A DNA stretch of 64,000 nucleotides, taken from NCBI RefSeq assembly GCF_012489685.1, contig NC_080042.1, positions 32,059,158 to 32,123,157 on the forward strand, read 5' to 3'. Below, one piece after another: positions 11,368 through 22,377 of this stretch (the stretch's first letter is position 1; each line of letters opens with the position of its first letter). The DNA comes from Lotus japonicus. Taxonomy: Eukaryota > Streptophyta > Magnoliopsida > Fabales > Fabaceae. Position numbers and translations under genes: made by a program. The notes under the pieces are model-generated. The model did no database searches. It was not told the DNA's origin and saw only the letters and a list, made by a program, of their open reading frames with translations.

Positions 11368-12430
11368 GGAAAACCAAAAGAGAATATATAGATAGGCAAG
11401 ATTGGAAAAACCCAACCGCAAAGAGAACCAGAACAGAGAAAGAGCAAAAGAAAAGAAGAGCTAGATCTAGAACAAGGAAAAGAAAGAACTACAACAGACT
11501 AAAAACAAAAACAACAGCTAACTAACAGGAAAAAACAAGGCAACAGTTAACAGAAGAAACCAGACAGGAGCCCCAGCACACAAAGAACAGAAGGAAACTG
11601 CAACCACCACAAAGCTTGGCAAGGAGGGCGCAAGCAGAGATAGCAACAACGCGGCAGAGCACCAAGGCTGGGGACTAGGAGCAGGGACAAAGCCAGGCCA
11701 CAAAGCTCAGGAGTTATCACCACTTTCCTGAACACTAGGATTGGAAACATTACAAATCCACAGAGGAGTAGCTCGAGCAACACCTTCCTTAGCAAGCTGA
11801 TCAGCTTGATCATTGGCTTTGCGAAAAATGTGCTGGATACTGAGGCAATTAACTTGGGGAATGAGGTAATCTATCTGATTGAGATCATTAATCAAAGCCC
11901 AAGGTCTATTATTTTTTAGATTAACCCACCCCACAGCCAAGGCGGAGTCGCTTTCTATTGTAATATTACTCAGCAAGAATTGTTGGCAGAAAAGAAGTGC
12001 CATCAATATGGCCTTAACCTCCGCAGAATAAGCCCACCCTTCCCCGATATTTTTATAAAACATTCCCAAAATTTCTTGATTCGCATTGCGCACAAGACCT
12101 CCAACACCACACGGTCCTGGGTTACCAAAAGATGAACCGTCCACATTAAATTTGAGAGTACCCAGAAGATGAGGGTCCCAAAGAGCCACGCGAGGACCAG
12201 GAAGCCTTTTCTTAATCTTGATATTGCAGTAGTTGGACAGTAGCTGAGAGATGTCATAAGGACAATCAGGCCACGCGCTCTTCACCCACCAAGCTGCCCT
12301 CAAAAGATGCATATCCCAAACCTCTTGAGTGGAAAAACGCTTGTCCTTAAACAGATTATCATTTCTACCAAGCCATATGGACCAAACCAAGGACGCTGGT
12401 ATGATTTTCCACAGCAATTTATCAGTGACA
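11368..12430 (-). mobile_element. LINE 3' fragment with RNase H domain
   Basis: A poly(T) run at about 11358-11368 is the A-tail of a minus-strand LINE. Upstream on the same strand, the ORF 12417-11707 encodes the C-terminus of an L1-type polyprotein. The fragment is 5'-truncated near 12430, as is usual for target-primed retrotransposition. Confidence 0.78.
11707..12417 (-). CDS. LINE polyprotein C-terminus: RNase H-like (RVT_3) domain
   Basis: A 236-residue open frame. Residues 1-60 match the spacer that follows the reverse transcriptase in plant LINEs (SLVWSIWLGRNDNLF). Residues about 88-215 are an RNase H fold with FNVDGSSFGNPG (first Asp), the AEVKA Glu, IESDSALAV (Asp) and KANDQADQLAKEG (last Asp), so all four acidic positions are present. 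It is not a host gene: there is no promoter or N-terminal reverse transcriptase, and a poly(A) tail lies just downstream. Confidence 0.82.
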   Translation of the reverse strand: MLWKIIPASLVWSIWLGRNDNLFKDKRFSTQEVWDMHLLRAAWWVKSAWPDCPYDISQLLSNYCNIKIKKRLPGPRVALWDPHLLGTLKFNVDGSSFGNPGPCGVGGLVRNANQEILGMFYKNIGEGWAYSAEVKAILMALLFCQQFLLSNITIESDSALAVGWVNLKNNRPWALINDLNQIDYLIPQVNCLSIQHIFRKANDQADQLAKEGVARATPLWICNVSNPSVQESGDNS

Positions 12431-13734
12431 ATAGCCGGATTTTCCCATTCATCTATTTAATTTCATAAAAATATGAAAATTTAAATAATTAAAAATTAAT
12501 ATTATATTTTTAAGATGATAAATAACTTGAGTTAAATTAATATGTTTGAAGTGAAAATAATTTTAATATTAATACCATATAGGTATTGATGTGAAAAAAA
12601 AGGATTGTTAAATATAAAAGAATTATACAAGTATGTCCTTTTATGTCACAACAGCTAGTTTACCAAACACTTTTTGTCAATCACGTAGCTTTTTAACTTT
12701 CAATTAGGCCTGTCAAACATAGCTCTACTCTCTTAATGAGACTATCTTTAGTATTTTCTTTCTTTTCTTTCAATGAAGAGTGAGTTTCACACTAGACTAG
12801 GCGAGACCTCCACCCCCAAGAAGGGCTTGCCCAAGGATGGTCAAAGACGCGTGGGCACCCACGCCAAGGGCAAAGGAACATAAATAGGTTATAGTGATTT
12901 TAGGCGGCGGTTGACATTATGTAAGGGAGTAGGGCCGAGAATTCCAAGACTCAACTAGCCCAAATAGCTTAGAGATTAGGGTTTAGTGTTTTCTTGGAAA
13001 ACCCCTATCCTCACATCAATGTAAATGACTTTTTGGCATTTATCTAAAAATTGCTAGACTATTACCTTACCCTTCATCTACTAGGGTTTGGGGCCTATAC
13101 CTATTCTGAGTGTTCATTCTGGAACACACTACCTATGAGAGTGTGACTCCCTCAAATTCATTCCGGAACCTATTCTTACATATTAATATTTAACTTTTGT
13201 TTTGAAATTCAAATTCAAATTTTTACTATTTTGTTTTAATTATGAATATCATTTTTAATATAAATTTTAATTTATTTTTAATCACTTTTTTAGAATATAC
13301 TTAATATCAAATTTTATTATTTAAAATAAATAGTCATAGTAAATCATATCAATTTTTTTTAAAATCCGATATACATTAATCTTTTCTTAATCAAATTTGT
13401 TATCACTATTAGTGTCCAAAAATAATTATCACTATATTTTCTTTAAATCCTTATTTTTTAATTCTTACTTTATTTTCAATGATCCTTATTAACACATCCA
13501 TGATAACATTAAAATTTTAATTCATATCTTAAATATTTTTAATTGATTCTAAATTGAGATTAAATTTATACTTAAAATATTTTATATTCATATATTAATT
13601 CTTTAAAAATAATCTTTTTAGAAACTTATACTTTAATATATGAATATCAAAAAAATTATCTATTTTGTTTTAAAATTAATAATATCAATTAATTTTAAAA
13701 TAATCAATAAAAAAATTATATTTTAATGATTTTA
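12431..13734. other. AT-rich spacer, no gene seen
   Basis: 12431-12650 and 13190-13734 are very AT-rich with no ORF. 12700-13190 is more mixed in composition and may be an old retroelement remnant, but I could not find paired termini or a TSD. Confidence 0.5.
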
Positions 13735-13739
13735 AATTA

Positions 13740-14240
13740 TGTTGGGAAACAACAGAGCTGAAGAAAAATAAAACACAATCACAACACAAGAAAATTACGT
13801 GGAAACTCCAAAACCGGAGGAAAAACCACGACCGTTGTCTAAACCGACAACCAGAGAAATATCACTATGTGAAAATTGTTACAACACATAGACTTCTCTC
13901 ACTCTCACCCCAATGCCCCAGTACAACCACACTCTCACCAAGCAAATATTAAACTAAGTCAGATATAAGCTTAAAGTGCTACTGACTGGTACATCTAAAA
14001 ACAAAGAACATAGGTCCTATATATAGCTTAATGTTGGCTTCCAGGAAGTTCTTCAGCCATCGACATCTTTCACCACACACCTTGCATCAATGCCAACCAA
14101 TGCCCGTGTGTTGTTTCTGAATCCGCTAGCAATAACTTGTCCTTTTCCATGGTATAGCGGAAATACCATAAGAACAAACTTTATCTTCTAGCAATAACTT
14201 GTCCTTTGGGCAATGTGGGACTTGACAATCAACCCCAACA
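13740..14240 (-). mobile_element. Solo LTR, copia-like, 501 bp
   Basis: Plus strand begins TGTTGGGAAACAAC and ends CAACCCCAACA, flanked by the 5-bp TSD AATTA (13735-13739 and 14241-14245). On the minus strand there is a TATA-like 'gctatatatagga' (about 14028-14016), and the 3' end has the 'gtggtttttcctcc...ttccacgtaa' layout common in plant copia LTRs. No internal region. Confidence 0.82.
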
Positions 14241-14250
14241 AATTATTCTC

Positions 14251-14278
14251 TCGTGCATTGCACGTGCTAAAAGACTAG
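14251..14278 (+). repeat. Possible Helitron-like 3' end
   Basis: A hairpin 'cgtgcattgcacg' is followed within about 15 nt by CTAG, resembling the hairpin-plus-CTRR end of plant Helitrons. The next base is A, not the expected T, and no 5' end was found. Confidence 0.3.
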
Positions 14279-14489
14279 AAGTGATTAAATTTCAAACCAA
14301 TTTTTAATTCATTTTATGTAGGAAAAATATATATTTTAAAGATGAAAATAATATTTTGTGCGAAACTTCTGTAGAAGAAAAAGCACGAATTCAATTCTCA
14401 CTGCTTGATCTTCATACCAATACTATCATGTATGATCACCAATTCCCAAGTTTTATGCTAAGGATGGCATGTACTCTTCTTAATGTGTA

Positions 14490-15029
14490 GCAAGCAAGTA
14501 TGACGGAGGATCCCTTGTGTCCTCTCTACCGTGAAGAAGAGGAAACTGTGCAACACTTATTCTGAGATTGCAGATGTGTTCGTCTCATTTGCACCTAATT
14601 GGTTGCAGCGCATCGACAACCCAAGTTCTTTGCGTCGGAGTTTCGGCCATGGCTGCTAGAGAACATCAAAAGGGGTACGCTATCCCCCTTCGGGAGTGGT
14701 GTGGCCCCAAGTTTTGGCATATTTTTTACCTATGCACTGAGGTTGCTGCTCGACTACGCTCATTGTAGGGATGTTCTGCACTCCCCTCCTTACCTGGTCG
14801 TCGTACTTACCATCTAATTCAAGTGTGATGGGCTCTTCCTCAACCCATCTGGATCATGTGCAACACAGATGGTTCGGTAAGGGGTACTTCTCAGTTTGCG
14901 GCGTGCGGAGGAGTTTGTCGGGATTCTAATGAGCGGTGGCTTTTTGCCTTTAGTCGTAATTTGGGGACTTCTAATGTGCTTTAGTTTTCCTTTGTTTCGG
15001 GCTTAAGTATCTCGATATAAAAAAAAAAT
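14490..15029 (+). pseudogene. LINE 3' fragment (zf-RVT and RNase H remnants)
   Basis: Plus-strand translation near 14500 gives a zinc-binding zf-RVT-like stretch (CPLYREEEETVQHLF, a stop, then DCRCVRLIW). Near 14850 it gives an RNase H start (WIMCNTDGSVRG, then CGGVCRDSNERW). Stops and frameshifts separate them. The fragment ends in an A-run at about 15019-15029, the LINE poly(A) tail. Confidence 0.65.
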
Positions 15030-15411
15030 GTGCAGCACTACTTTTTTTGTTTTGTAAAATTGCAAATCCTATAAAATCGTACATTTAAATTTAAAATTAA
15101 ATAAATAAACATTAATTGAAATCTAACTTTACTTTCACTTATTACTTCAGCACGACAAAGCAAATTCAAATTCAAATCCTTTTACTAAAATCAAATCACA
15201 CTCTCATTCTTACAGCACCAACCGTTAAAGAATTTTAACCAAGCTTAGCTTGATACACGTTACCCGTTGTACAACGGTCACCTTTTTCAATAACAAATTC
15301 AAAATCTCTCCATTTCCCTCTCTCTCACACTCTCTCTTAAAAAGTTAAACCTCTTTTCTTTGATTCTATTCCATTCAACACTCAAACAAAACCATTCCAA
15401 TTTCCAATTCC
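15030..15411 (+). promoter_or_regulatory. Upstream region and 5' leader of the PS1-like gene
   Basis: The region between the LINE tail and the start codon. A CT-rich stretch at 15306-15345 (repeated 'tctctctc') is typical of plant 5' leaders. No convincing TATA box was picked out, so the transcription start is not assigned. Confidence 0.4.
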
Positions 15412-18400
15412 ATGGCATCAGAGAAGAATCCAGAAGAGGAAGAAGGGAAAATCCCAGTGCTCACAGTGCTAAAGAACGAATCAATTCTCAAGAACATTTT
15501 CATCGTCAACAAGCCGCCGGAAGATCATTCTCCTCGCCGCCGCCATCGTGACCATGAAGACATCCTCCTCGTCGGTCGACACCCCGATTGCGACCTCATG
15601 CTCACACACCCTAGCATCAGCCGCTACCACCTCCACATTCGCTCTGTCCCCTCTTCGCTCTCGTTCTCCGTCATCGATCTCTCTTCTGGTACTGTTCTTC
15701 AATTCCCTTACCTCCGATTTTCTTTTTCATTTTCTTGAATCATAGATGATAATGTTGAATTTTTGATTGGATCGGTTCCGGTGGTGACAGTGCACGGAAC
15801 GTGGGTTTCCGGGAGGAAGATTGAGGCAGGGGTGAGGGTGGAGATGAAGGAAGGTGACACGCTGAGAATTGGGGTTTCCAGTAGGGTTTATCGATTGCAT
15901 TGGATTCCGATTAGCCGCGCTTACGATTTGGAAAACCCCTTTGTGCCTGAGATGCATGCCCTTGTGCAACAAGGAGAAGAAGAAGAAGATGATGATGATG
16001 ATGATGATGAAGAACAAGTCGAAGAAGAGATAGAGCAGGTATTTTTTTTTTCAATTAATATTTTATCTGATGAAAATGCAACACTGATTTATTTTTATTG
16101 AAAGTGATTGTTGTAGATATGAACATCAAATCATATAACCTTGTGGTTTGTTGATAGTGTTTTAATTTTGATTTGATTATGATGAGATAAGAGGGTGAAA
16201 TGTAGGGGTGGATAAATCATGTATCAGCAATTCAGCATTCAGCACTCAGCACTCAGCACTCAGTTATGTTAGTTTCAGAGATAGTTCTAGTGTGTTAGGT
16301 ATCACAACTCAGCTAGTTAATCCAATTGCCTTGTGTTTTAATCAATTTCCATCAATAATGAAGTAAACACAAATTAAATAATTGGACTGAAAGCTTCTCG
16401 TGGAATTCTGAAGGCAAATTACTTGCTATAATAACATTTGATTGGAAAATTAGTAGGCTGAAATTGTAATATAAGTATGTTAACATTATGAACTATGAGG
16501 CTGTAGGTCGTTGAAGTATTAGATTTTTTTGGATCAACTATTATCACTCCACATTTTTTTCACTGATGTACATACTTTAGAGAGTCAAATCTTACATTAT
16601 ATAGTTCTCCAACGTGTATTTTGGCTTTTCGGTATTGGTCAGGGATTCAAGAGTCTTCCTGGACAACAATTTTATTCCCTCTATTCCCTTTTGTTTATCA
16701 TTTTAGCCAATTCTTTTATATATAAATTGTTTGTCATTTTACAATTACAAAATTTGACTGAAATTTTTTTCACCAACTGTACCATTAACAAGTAATAAAT
16801 TTCAATTGAGGGAGTCATTAATTAACAGTATAGAGACAAGGAGTGTAATAGAAACTTATATAACAGTTTCCATGAAATCAAGATAGAAAAGAATAGAGTC
16901 AACGGACCGAGTACTTTTGGTAAATTGCATGTTTGGGAAGAATTCTTTACAGGTTACATGTATGGTGTAAATCTCAATCTCTGACGTGTGCTCTGGATGG
17001 AGTGGGGGATTTTGCAGCATACATGTCGATTGCTTATGGTAAATGTCTGGTAACATATAGAAGGTCATTTTTATCAACTATCAGTCAGTCAGTCTATCAC
17101 CTTATTTTGGAGTTTGAGTAATTAAATGGGTTGATAATTTTTTTTTTTGTGAGTCAATAACCATGAAGAGTTCTATTTTATTTCAGTGTGTTTCCTGTGT
17201 AGCATAGTGGAATAAGGCTTGCCTTTTTTTGTAACTAATAATAATATCATTCTGCAGGAGTTGAATAGTTGTCCAGTTGAAATGAAAGGCAGGTATTCAG
17301 TGGATTCAATTCTTGAGTCTATCAATTCTTTATTTCTTGATGAGAATGTGGAACTAACTGTAAAAGAGGAGGAGATTTCGGCATCACCTCAGATGCTTGA
17401 AGACAATGTGTCTTCCTGTTGTCCAGATGACAAGGAAGAAATTCAATCAGTGGATTCAATTCTTGAGTGTCTCAAGGACGAGGTTTCGGCATCACCTCAG
17501 ATGCTGAAAGACAATGCTTCTTCCTGTTGTCCAGATGACAAGGAAGAAATTCAGTCAGTAGATTCAATTCTTGGATGTCTCAATACTTTATTCCTTGACG
17601 AGAATGTGGAAGTAACTGTCAAAGAGGAGATTCTAGCAGCACCTCAAATGCTGGAAGACAGTATTTCTTTGAGTCATGAAGGACAAGTGAAGAGGCAATC
17701 AAAGGATGAAGAATTTGGAGTCTCAAGTGAGCCTTATGGTAGTAAAGCAGCCTATTGGCCAACCTCTGATGTTGAAGACAAGCAGGTTGTTGTATGTGTT
17801 AACACAATGGCAACAAATTTGTCTGAGGGTGAATGTTTGTCAGTTGTAGAATCTGTTTCTGGGGCCAAAATGCTGCAAATCCAGTCTCCACAGGATACGT
17901 TTACTTCACCATTACCGCATCGTGTAGAGAATTCATTTGCAAAGCATCAGTCCAGCTTCCAGGTTCTATCCCCGGCTTATTTACCTGAATCAGTTGTTAG
18001 ATGTGATAACACAATTGCAGAAAATCTGTATGAGGATGAATGTCTGCCGGTTCTGGAAGCTGTTTCTGGGACCAAAATGCTGCCAATCCAGTCTCCACAG
18101 GATACATTTACTTCATCATTACTGCCTCATACAGAGAACACATTTTCTGAAAAATTGGATCAGGATGATTGTTTGACTGTGCCGGAAGCTGTTTCTGGGA
18201 CCGATATGCTGCAAATCAAGTCTCCACGCGATACATTTGCTACACAATTAACACCTCCTTTAGAGAACTCAGTTGAAAAGCATTGTTCCAGCTTCCGGGT
18301 TCAAACACCAACTTTTGTGGAATCATTTGTTGAAGGTGATAACACATTGGCAGAATATCTACTTGAGGATGAGAGTTTTCCTGTTCTGGAAGCTGTTCCA

Positions 18401-21046
18401 TGGGATGAAATGCAGCAAATCCAGTCTCCACAAGATACATTAACTTTACCATTACCCCCTTGTGTAGAGGACTCATTTGAAAAGCATTGCTCCAGCATAA
18501 ATTTAGATTCTGCATCTTTTGATGTTAAAATAGCAGCTGAGGCTGTATTAGCGAAAGAATCTGAATGTACAGCCAGAGATAATGGAAGGGCAATAGACAC
18601 TTTGACTGTTGGTGCGGGAATTTTCAATTCTCAGAACATGTTTTTGCCAGTGGAAGAAGTTATCCCTGGTACCATATTTCAACAATCCAAATTTATTGAA
18701 GAAGTTGCTATGGATTCACAATCTGACGGAAAAAACCAAGATAGATGTGACCAATGGCACATACCACTTCAGAGAGAATCAGTGAATTTGCCAATGACCC
18801 AGGAGGATCTCTTGAATATTACAAATGAGACCCAGACCCCAAAACCTGATATGGAAACCCTTGAAAGCTGCAAAGAAACAATGGAGAAAAGTTCGAAAAA
18901 TCAAAATATTTGGTCAAGGAGAGGCAAAGCTACTAATGCTCCTCTGATTCAAACAAGAAAGAGTGTACTTAAAGGTTCTAATGCTGACAATGAAGCTGCA
19001 ATGAGCGATTGGAACAATATCATTAATAAAGCCATCTCGAAGGATCTTCTCTCTGTTCTGGATACGGAAGAAGAGATCTTTACTCCAGATAAAGAAAACT
19101 TCAGGCCGAATATGCTTCAGTTGCGGTTTCTTAAAAAGTCTGGTAAGCTAGAAGAAACTAAACATTCCAAGTCACAAAGTTCAAAGGATAAAACAATCTC
19201 AAAGGATCTTTTCTCTGTTTTGGATGGAGAAAAAGAAGAAGAAGAAATCTACACTCCAGATAAGGAAAACTTCAGCCCAAATACCCTACACCTGCGCCGA
19301 ATGAAAAGGTTTGGTAAGCTAGAAGAAACTAAACATTCCAAATCACAAAGGTCATGCAGTTCAAAGGATAGAACAATCTCAAAGGATCTTTTCTCTGTTT
19401 TGGATGGGGAAAACGAAGAAGAAGTCTACACTCCAGATAAGGAAAACTTCAGCCCAAATACCCTGCACCTGCGGCGCATGAAAAAGAAGGGAAAGCTAGA
19501 AGAAATTAAACATTCCAAGTCTCGATGGTCACCAAATCCAAAGGGTAAATTTGGTCCCAACATATATTCAGATGAAAGCAGAAGCCCCACCTCAAACAAA
19601 GAGAATCAGACTCCAAAAAGAGTCCAAGATCAAAAGTTGCAGAAAAAGCCTTTTGGCACTCACATCAAACTGACTCAAGAGCATGATGTAAATGCATTGA
19701 AGAACAGAGTGGAAAGGGTACCCTTCCAATCACTAAAGATCTCAGGCACTTCTAGTCCTGTTTCTGCTGAAAAAAGCATTGATGTACGTGACTGTGAAGA
19801 AATTTCAGACAAGCATAATAACCCTTCTGTAAGTTTACATAAGAAATAACATGCCTTCATGATTATTCTATATAAAACAAGAGTTGATATATGCTAATGT
19901 CTGTTTCATTAGCAGGATACTAGTTTGGTGCAAAAGAGGAGCTGGGACATGATTGTGGACACCACTACTCTTATGAACAAAGAATCAAGGAAAGCTCTGC
20001 AGCTTTTACAAGGTCTCAAGGGGACTCGATTAATCGTGCCAAGATTGGGTAATGAGCTTTAAAACATTATTTACCTTATGTTAACTGTTTGATATGAAGT
20101 GATCTTGTTTCTCACTGATACTGTTATTACTCTAATGTCAGTCATAAGGGAACTGCAAAGTATGAAGCAACAGAACTCATTTTTTAGAAGATTTAGAAGA
20201 ATTTCAGAGGCTTCTTTGGCATTGGAATGGGTTGAAGAATGTATGGTGAACACAAACTGGTGGATTCATATCCAGAGCTCAGTGGATGAAGGAAGACGGA
20301 TTGCTCCAACCCCACCTGCTTCTCCGCAGACTCAAATTTGTGAAGAGAGTTGGAGTTTTCATGGTGGGATTGGGAGCTTCATGGAGATTCCATCACCAAC
20401 AATAGAAGATCACATCCTTGACTTTACTCTTCTACATAAAAGGAAGCAAATTGATGGACAACTTGTCCTTCTTAGTGAGGATGTCACTTTGAAAATCAAT
20501 TGCATGGCAGAGGTTGGTACTTGTTTCATCCTTTAAAAACAACTCTAGTCATTATTGGATTATGATTGAGTGCAGTCAGGGATACCTTGCATTTACGCAG
20601 CAGTTACACAATAAGAGGCGTCCGATCAAGATCATGGGTTCATAAATTTAAAATATTAGCCGACGGATCTTGATTGAATGACTTAGATTGCGTAACTGCA
20701 TAATGTGTAGAGATTCCCTGAATACAGGGAATCCATTTCCAGTCATAATTTCACCAACATTTTTCTCTCATTCTCCAAACACTTGTGGTGGTGACTGACA
20801 TATTCTCTGTGACTGGTGCAGGGGTTGCTATGTGAGCCAGTGCAGGAATTTCGTGAGAGTCTAGTGAATCCATTCTCTGAGAGGTTCTTGTGGAAAAACA
20901 GCTCTGCTCGAGGACAAACATGGTGTTGCGAGGACGATGTAGTTTTGAGGGAGAGATATTGTCGTTTGCCTCTGAGGAAGTCATCAAAGGGAGCTGCAAG
21001 CGGCTTGAAGCTCATTCTGCTCCACAATTCTCAATATGGCCACTGA
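15412..21046 (+). CDS. PS1: FHA and PIN domain protein, PARALLEL SPINDLE 1-like
   Basis: Six coding exons: 15412-15688, 15791-16038, 17258-19828, 19916-20048, 20142-20512, 20822-21046. All introns are GT-AG and the phases agree; the joined length is 3825 nt (1274 residues). An FHA domain (about 45-130) has GR at 55-56, S70/H73 and an HGTWVSG loop. An acidic run follows (DDDDDDD). The long third exon encodes a low-complexity middle made of three internal repeat sets. Residues about 1035-1274 are a PIN nuclease-like domain with acidic positions in IVDTTTLM, VIRELQ and SEDVTLKI. AtPS1, with the same FHA-PIN layout, controls spindle orientation at male meiosis II and its loss gives unreduced pollen; the same role here is inferred. 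The third exon also carries four KEN motifs. It is convergent with the STOP1-like gene. Start chosen as the first Met before the FHA domain. Confidence 0.88.
17300..17670 (+). repeat. Coding tandem repeat in PS1-like exon 3 (about 108 bp unit)
   Basis: Three units carrying SVDSILE...SPQML...SSCCPDDKEEIQ. The second and third are nearly identical at DNA level, pointing to recent in-frame duplication. Confidence 0.85.
17845..18490 (+). repeat. Coding repeat in PS1-like exon 3: E-x-V-x-G-x-x-M-x-x-I-Q-S-P-Q-D-T
   Basis: Four to five diverged units of about 45-55 residues, each with a LEAVSGTKM-like start, QSPQDTFTS and a (V/T)ENSFEKHCSSF-like end. The QSPQDT/KSPRDT core offers repeated SP sites. 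Confidence 0.8.
19027..19540 (+). repeat. Coding repeat in PS1-like exon 3 with TPDKEN motifs
   Basis: Three units of about 57-60 residues: SKDL(L/F)SVLD, acidic run, (F/Y)TPDKENF(R/S)PN, LRR(M/F)(L/K)K, GKLEE(T/I)KHSKS. The KEN codons are at 19091-19099, 19262-19270 and 19439-19447; a fourth KEN (NKENQTP) follows at 19598-19606, outside the repeat. Confidence 0.88.
20577..20720. repeat. Small inverted-repeat element in PS1-like intron 5
   Basis: The ends CAGGGATACC... and ...GATTCCCTG are imperfect inverted repeats over about 35 bp (both carry 'GCAGTTAC' inward). It looks like a MITE of about 144 bp. I found no target duplication. Confidence 0.45.
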
Positions 21047-22377
21047 CAGTTCAGGCCAGCTTGCTGAATGAACAGTTTTGTTTAGCTGTTAGCCATATTT
21101 TTAAAATTCTCTCTTGCAAACATTTGCTATCATCCATGCAGCAAGGTTAAATAACGTTGCTGGACCCAATCAGAAAAATAAAATACCTTTTGTTTGCTGT
21201 GTAATCTCATTCTACTCCATTTCTAGTTTAAGGATTTGATCCCAAACTAAAAGATTTGTATCGGCTACAAGTTCATAATTTAACTACCATAAGAAAACCT
21301 ATATTCACATAAATAAGACATTAGTTTCAATTGTAAAGACCGGTTAGTCTATCCCATAAATAAAGATGCACAAAGCTTAATTCGTTCAATGCACATTCAA
21401 ACCTAAGTGCATGAACCTCAGATGTCATCAATTTTGGCACGAGGCTCTTAGTTAGATGAGGATGAAAACTTGAATTTCAGCGTTCCAATTGAAGAAGACC
21501 CAAGCCACACAACCATCATATATGTATACGCTTGTTGTTCATATTTAAGACAAACCACTTATTGACAAAAAAAAACATATTACTTATATTTTACTCTATA
21601 ACTTCACTTTCAAAAATCTACTTTTTTTCGTTGAAGAATGCAGGTTAGAAATGCCCAAGAGAACAAAACAAACAAAAAACTACAAGAAAAGAAAAAACAA
21701 ATCACTTATATTTTAACTCTATAACCTCACTTTCAAAAAAAATATGTTAAATATTAGGAAAACAATTTGACACGTAAGATCACGAATATGGCGGGATCCA
21801 AAGGGTGATCGGTACCGGATGTTTATACCAAAAAGAAATATTGGCAAGAATACAAGAGAGCAAAGCATATTTTTTTGTTACAATTTCCAAAACAAAATTA
21901 GGTATTAAGAAATCTATATCTATATAATATATTAAATGAAGGTTTTTTCTAGAAGGTTTTGCCACGTGAAACCCCCCACATCGTTTTGAAATATTAATAA
22001 TTTTAATAAATTATTAACATTAATTTTTTACTAGTGTTTTTTTCCCGTGCGTTGCACGGGAAATATGTCTATTGTATTTGATATATCAATTAATCATGAA
22101 TGTGATTATGCGTGTTTCGCCACCTATCCTAAAGTATTTTACCCGATAGATCATGGATGATTTTGACAATCCAAATTCTTATCCAACTAAACTTAAAGAG
22201 TACTATGAAATTGCATGAAAATCTATTGTTTCTACAGAAATTGCATGGACATTTAATTAACTTTCTTTACAAATTTAACATAAACTAGAAAAGCCTCGTT
22301 ACACGTTGCTTCACATGGGAAAAGACATAAATGCATATATATTAACGGAAGTACTAAACTAACAGCATTACAATTTG
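21047..22377. other. Spacer between convergent PS1-like and STOP1-like genes
   Basis: Holds the 3' ends of both genes. An AATAAA at about 21176 could serve the PS1-like transcript. The rest is AT-rich; the only other item is a Helitron-like end at 22031-22060. No further ORF is credible. Confidence 0.5.
22031..22060 (-). repeat. Helitron-like 3' terminus
   Basis: On the minus strand the hairpin CCCGTGCAACGCACGGG (22060-22044) is followed by an A-run and CTAG, then T at 22030. This fits the plant Helitron 3' end (hairpin, CTRR, insertion before host T). The 5' TC end was not located; an AT-rich 'tctatatctatataatat' at about 21910 faces the other way. Confidence 0.5.

Noticed and set aside
13740..14240. 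Full copia element
   Set aside because: Only one 501-bp LTR is present, with a perfect TSD directly on both sides.
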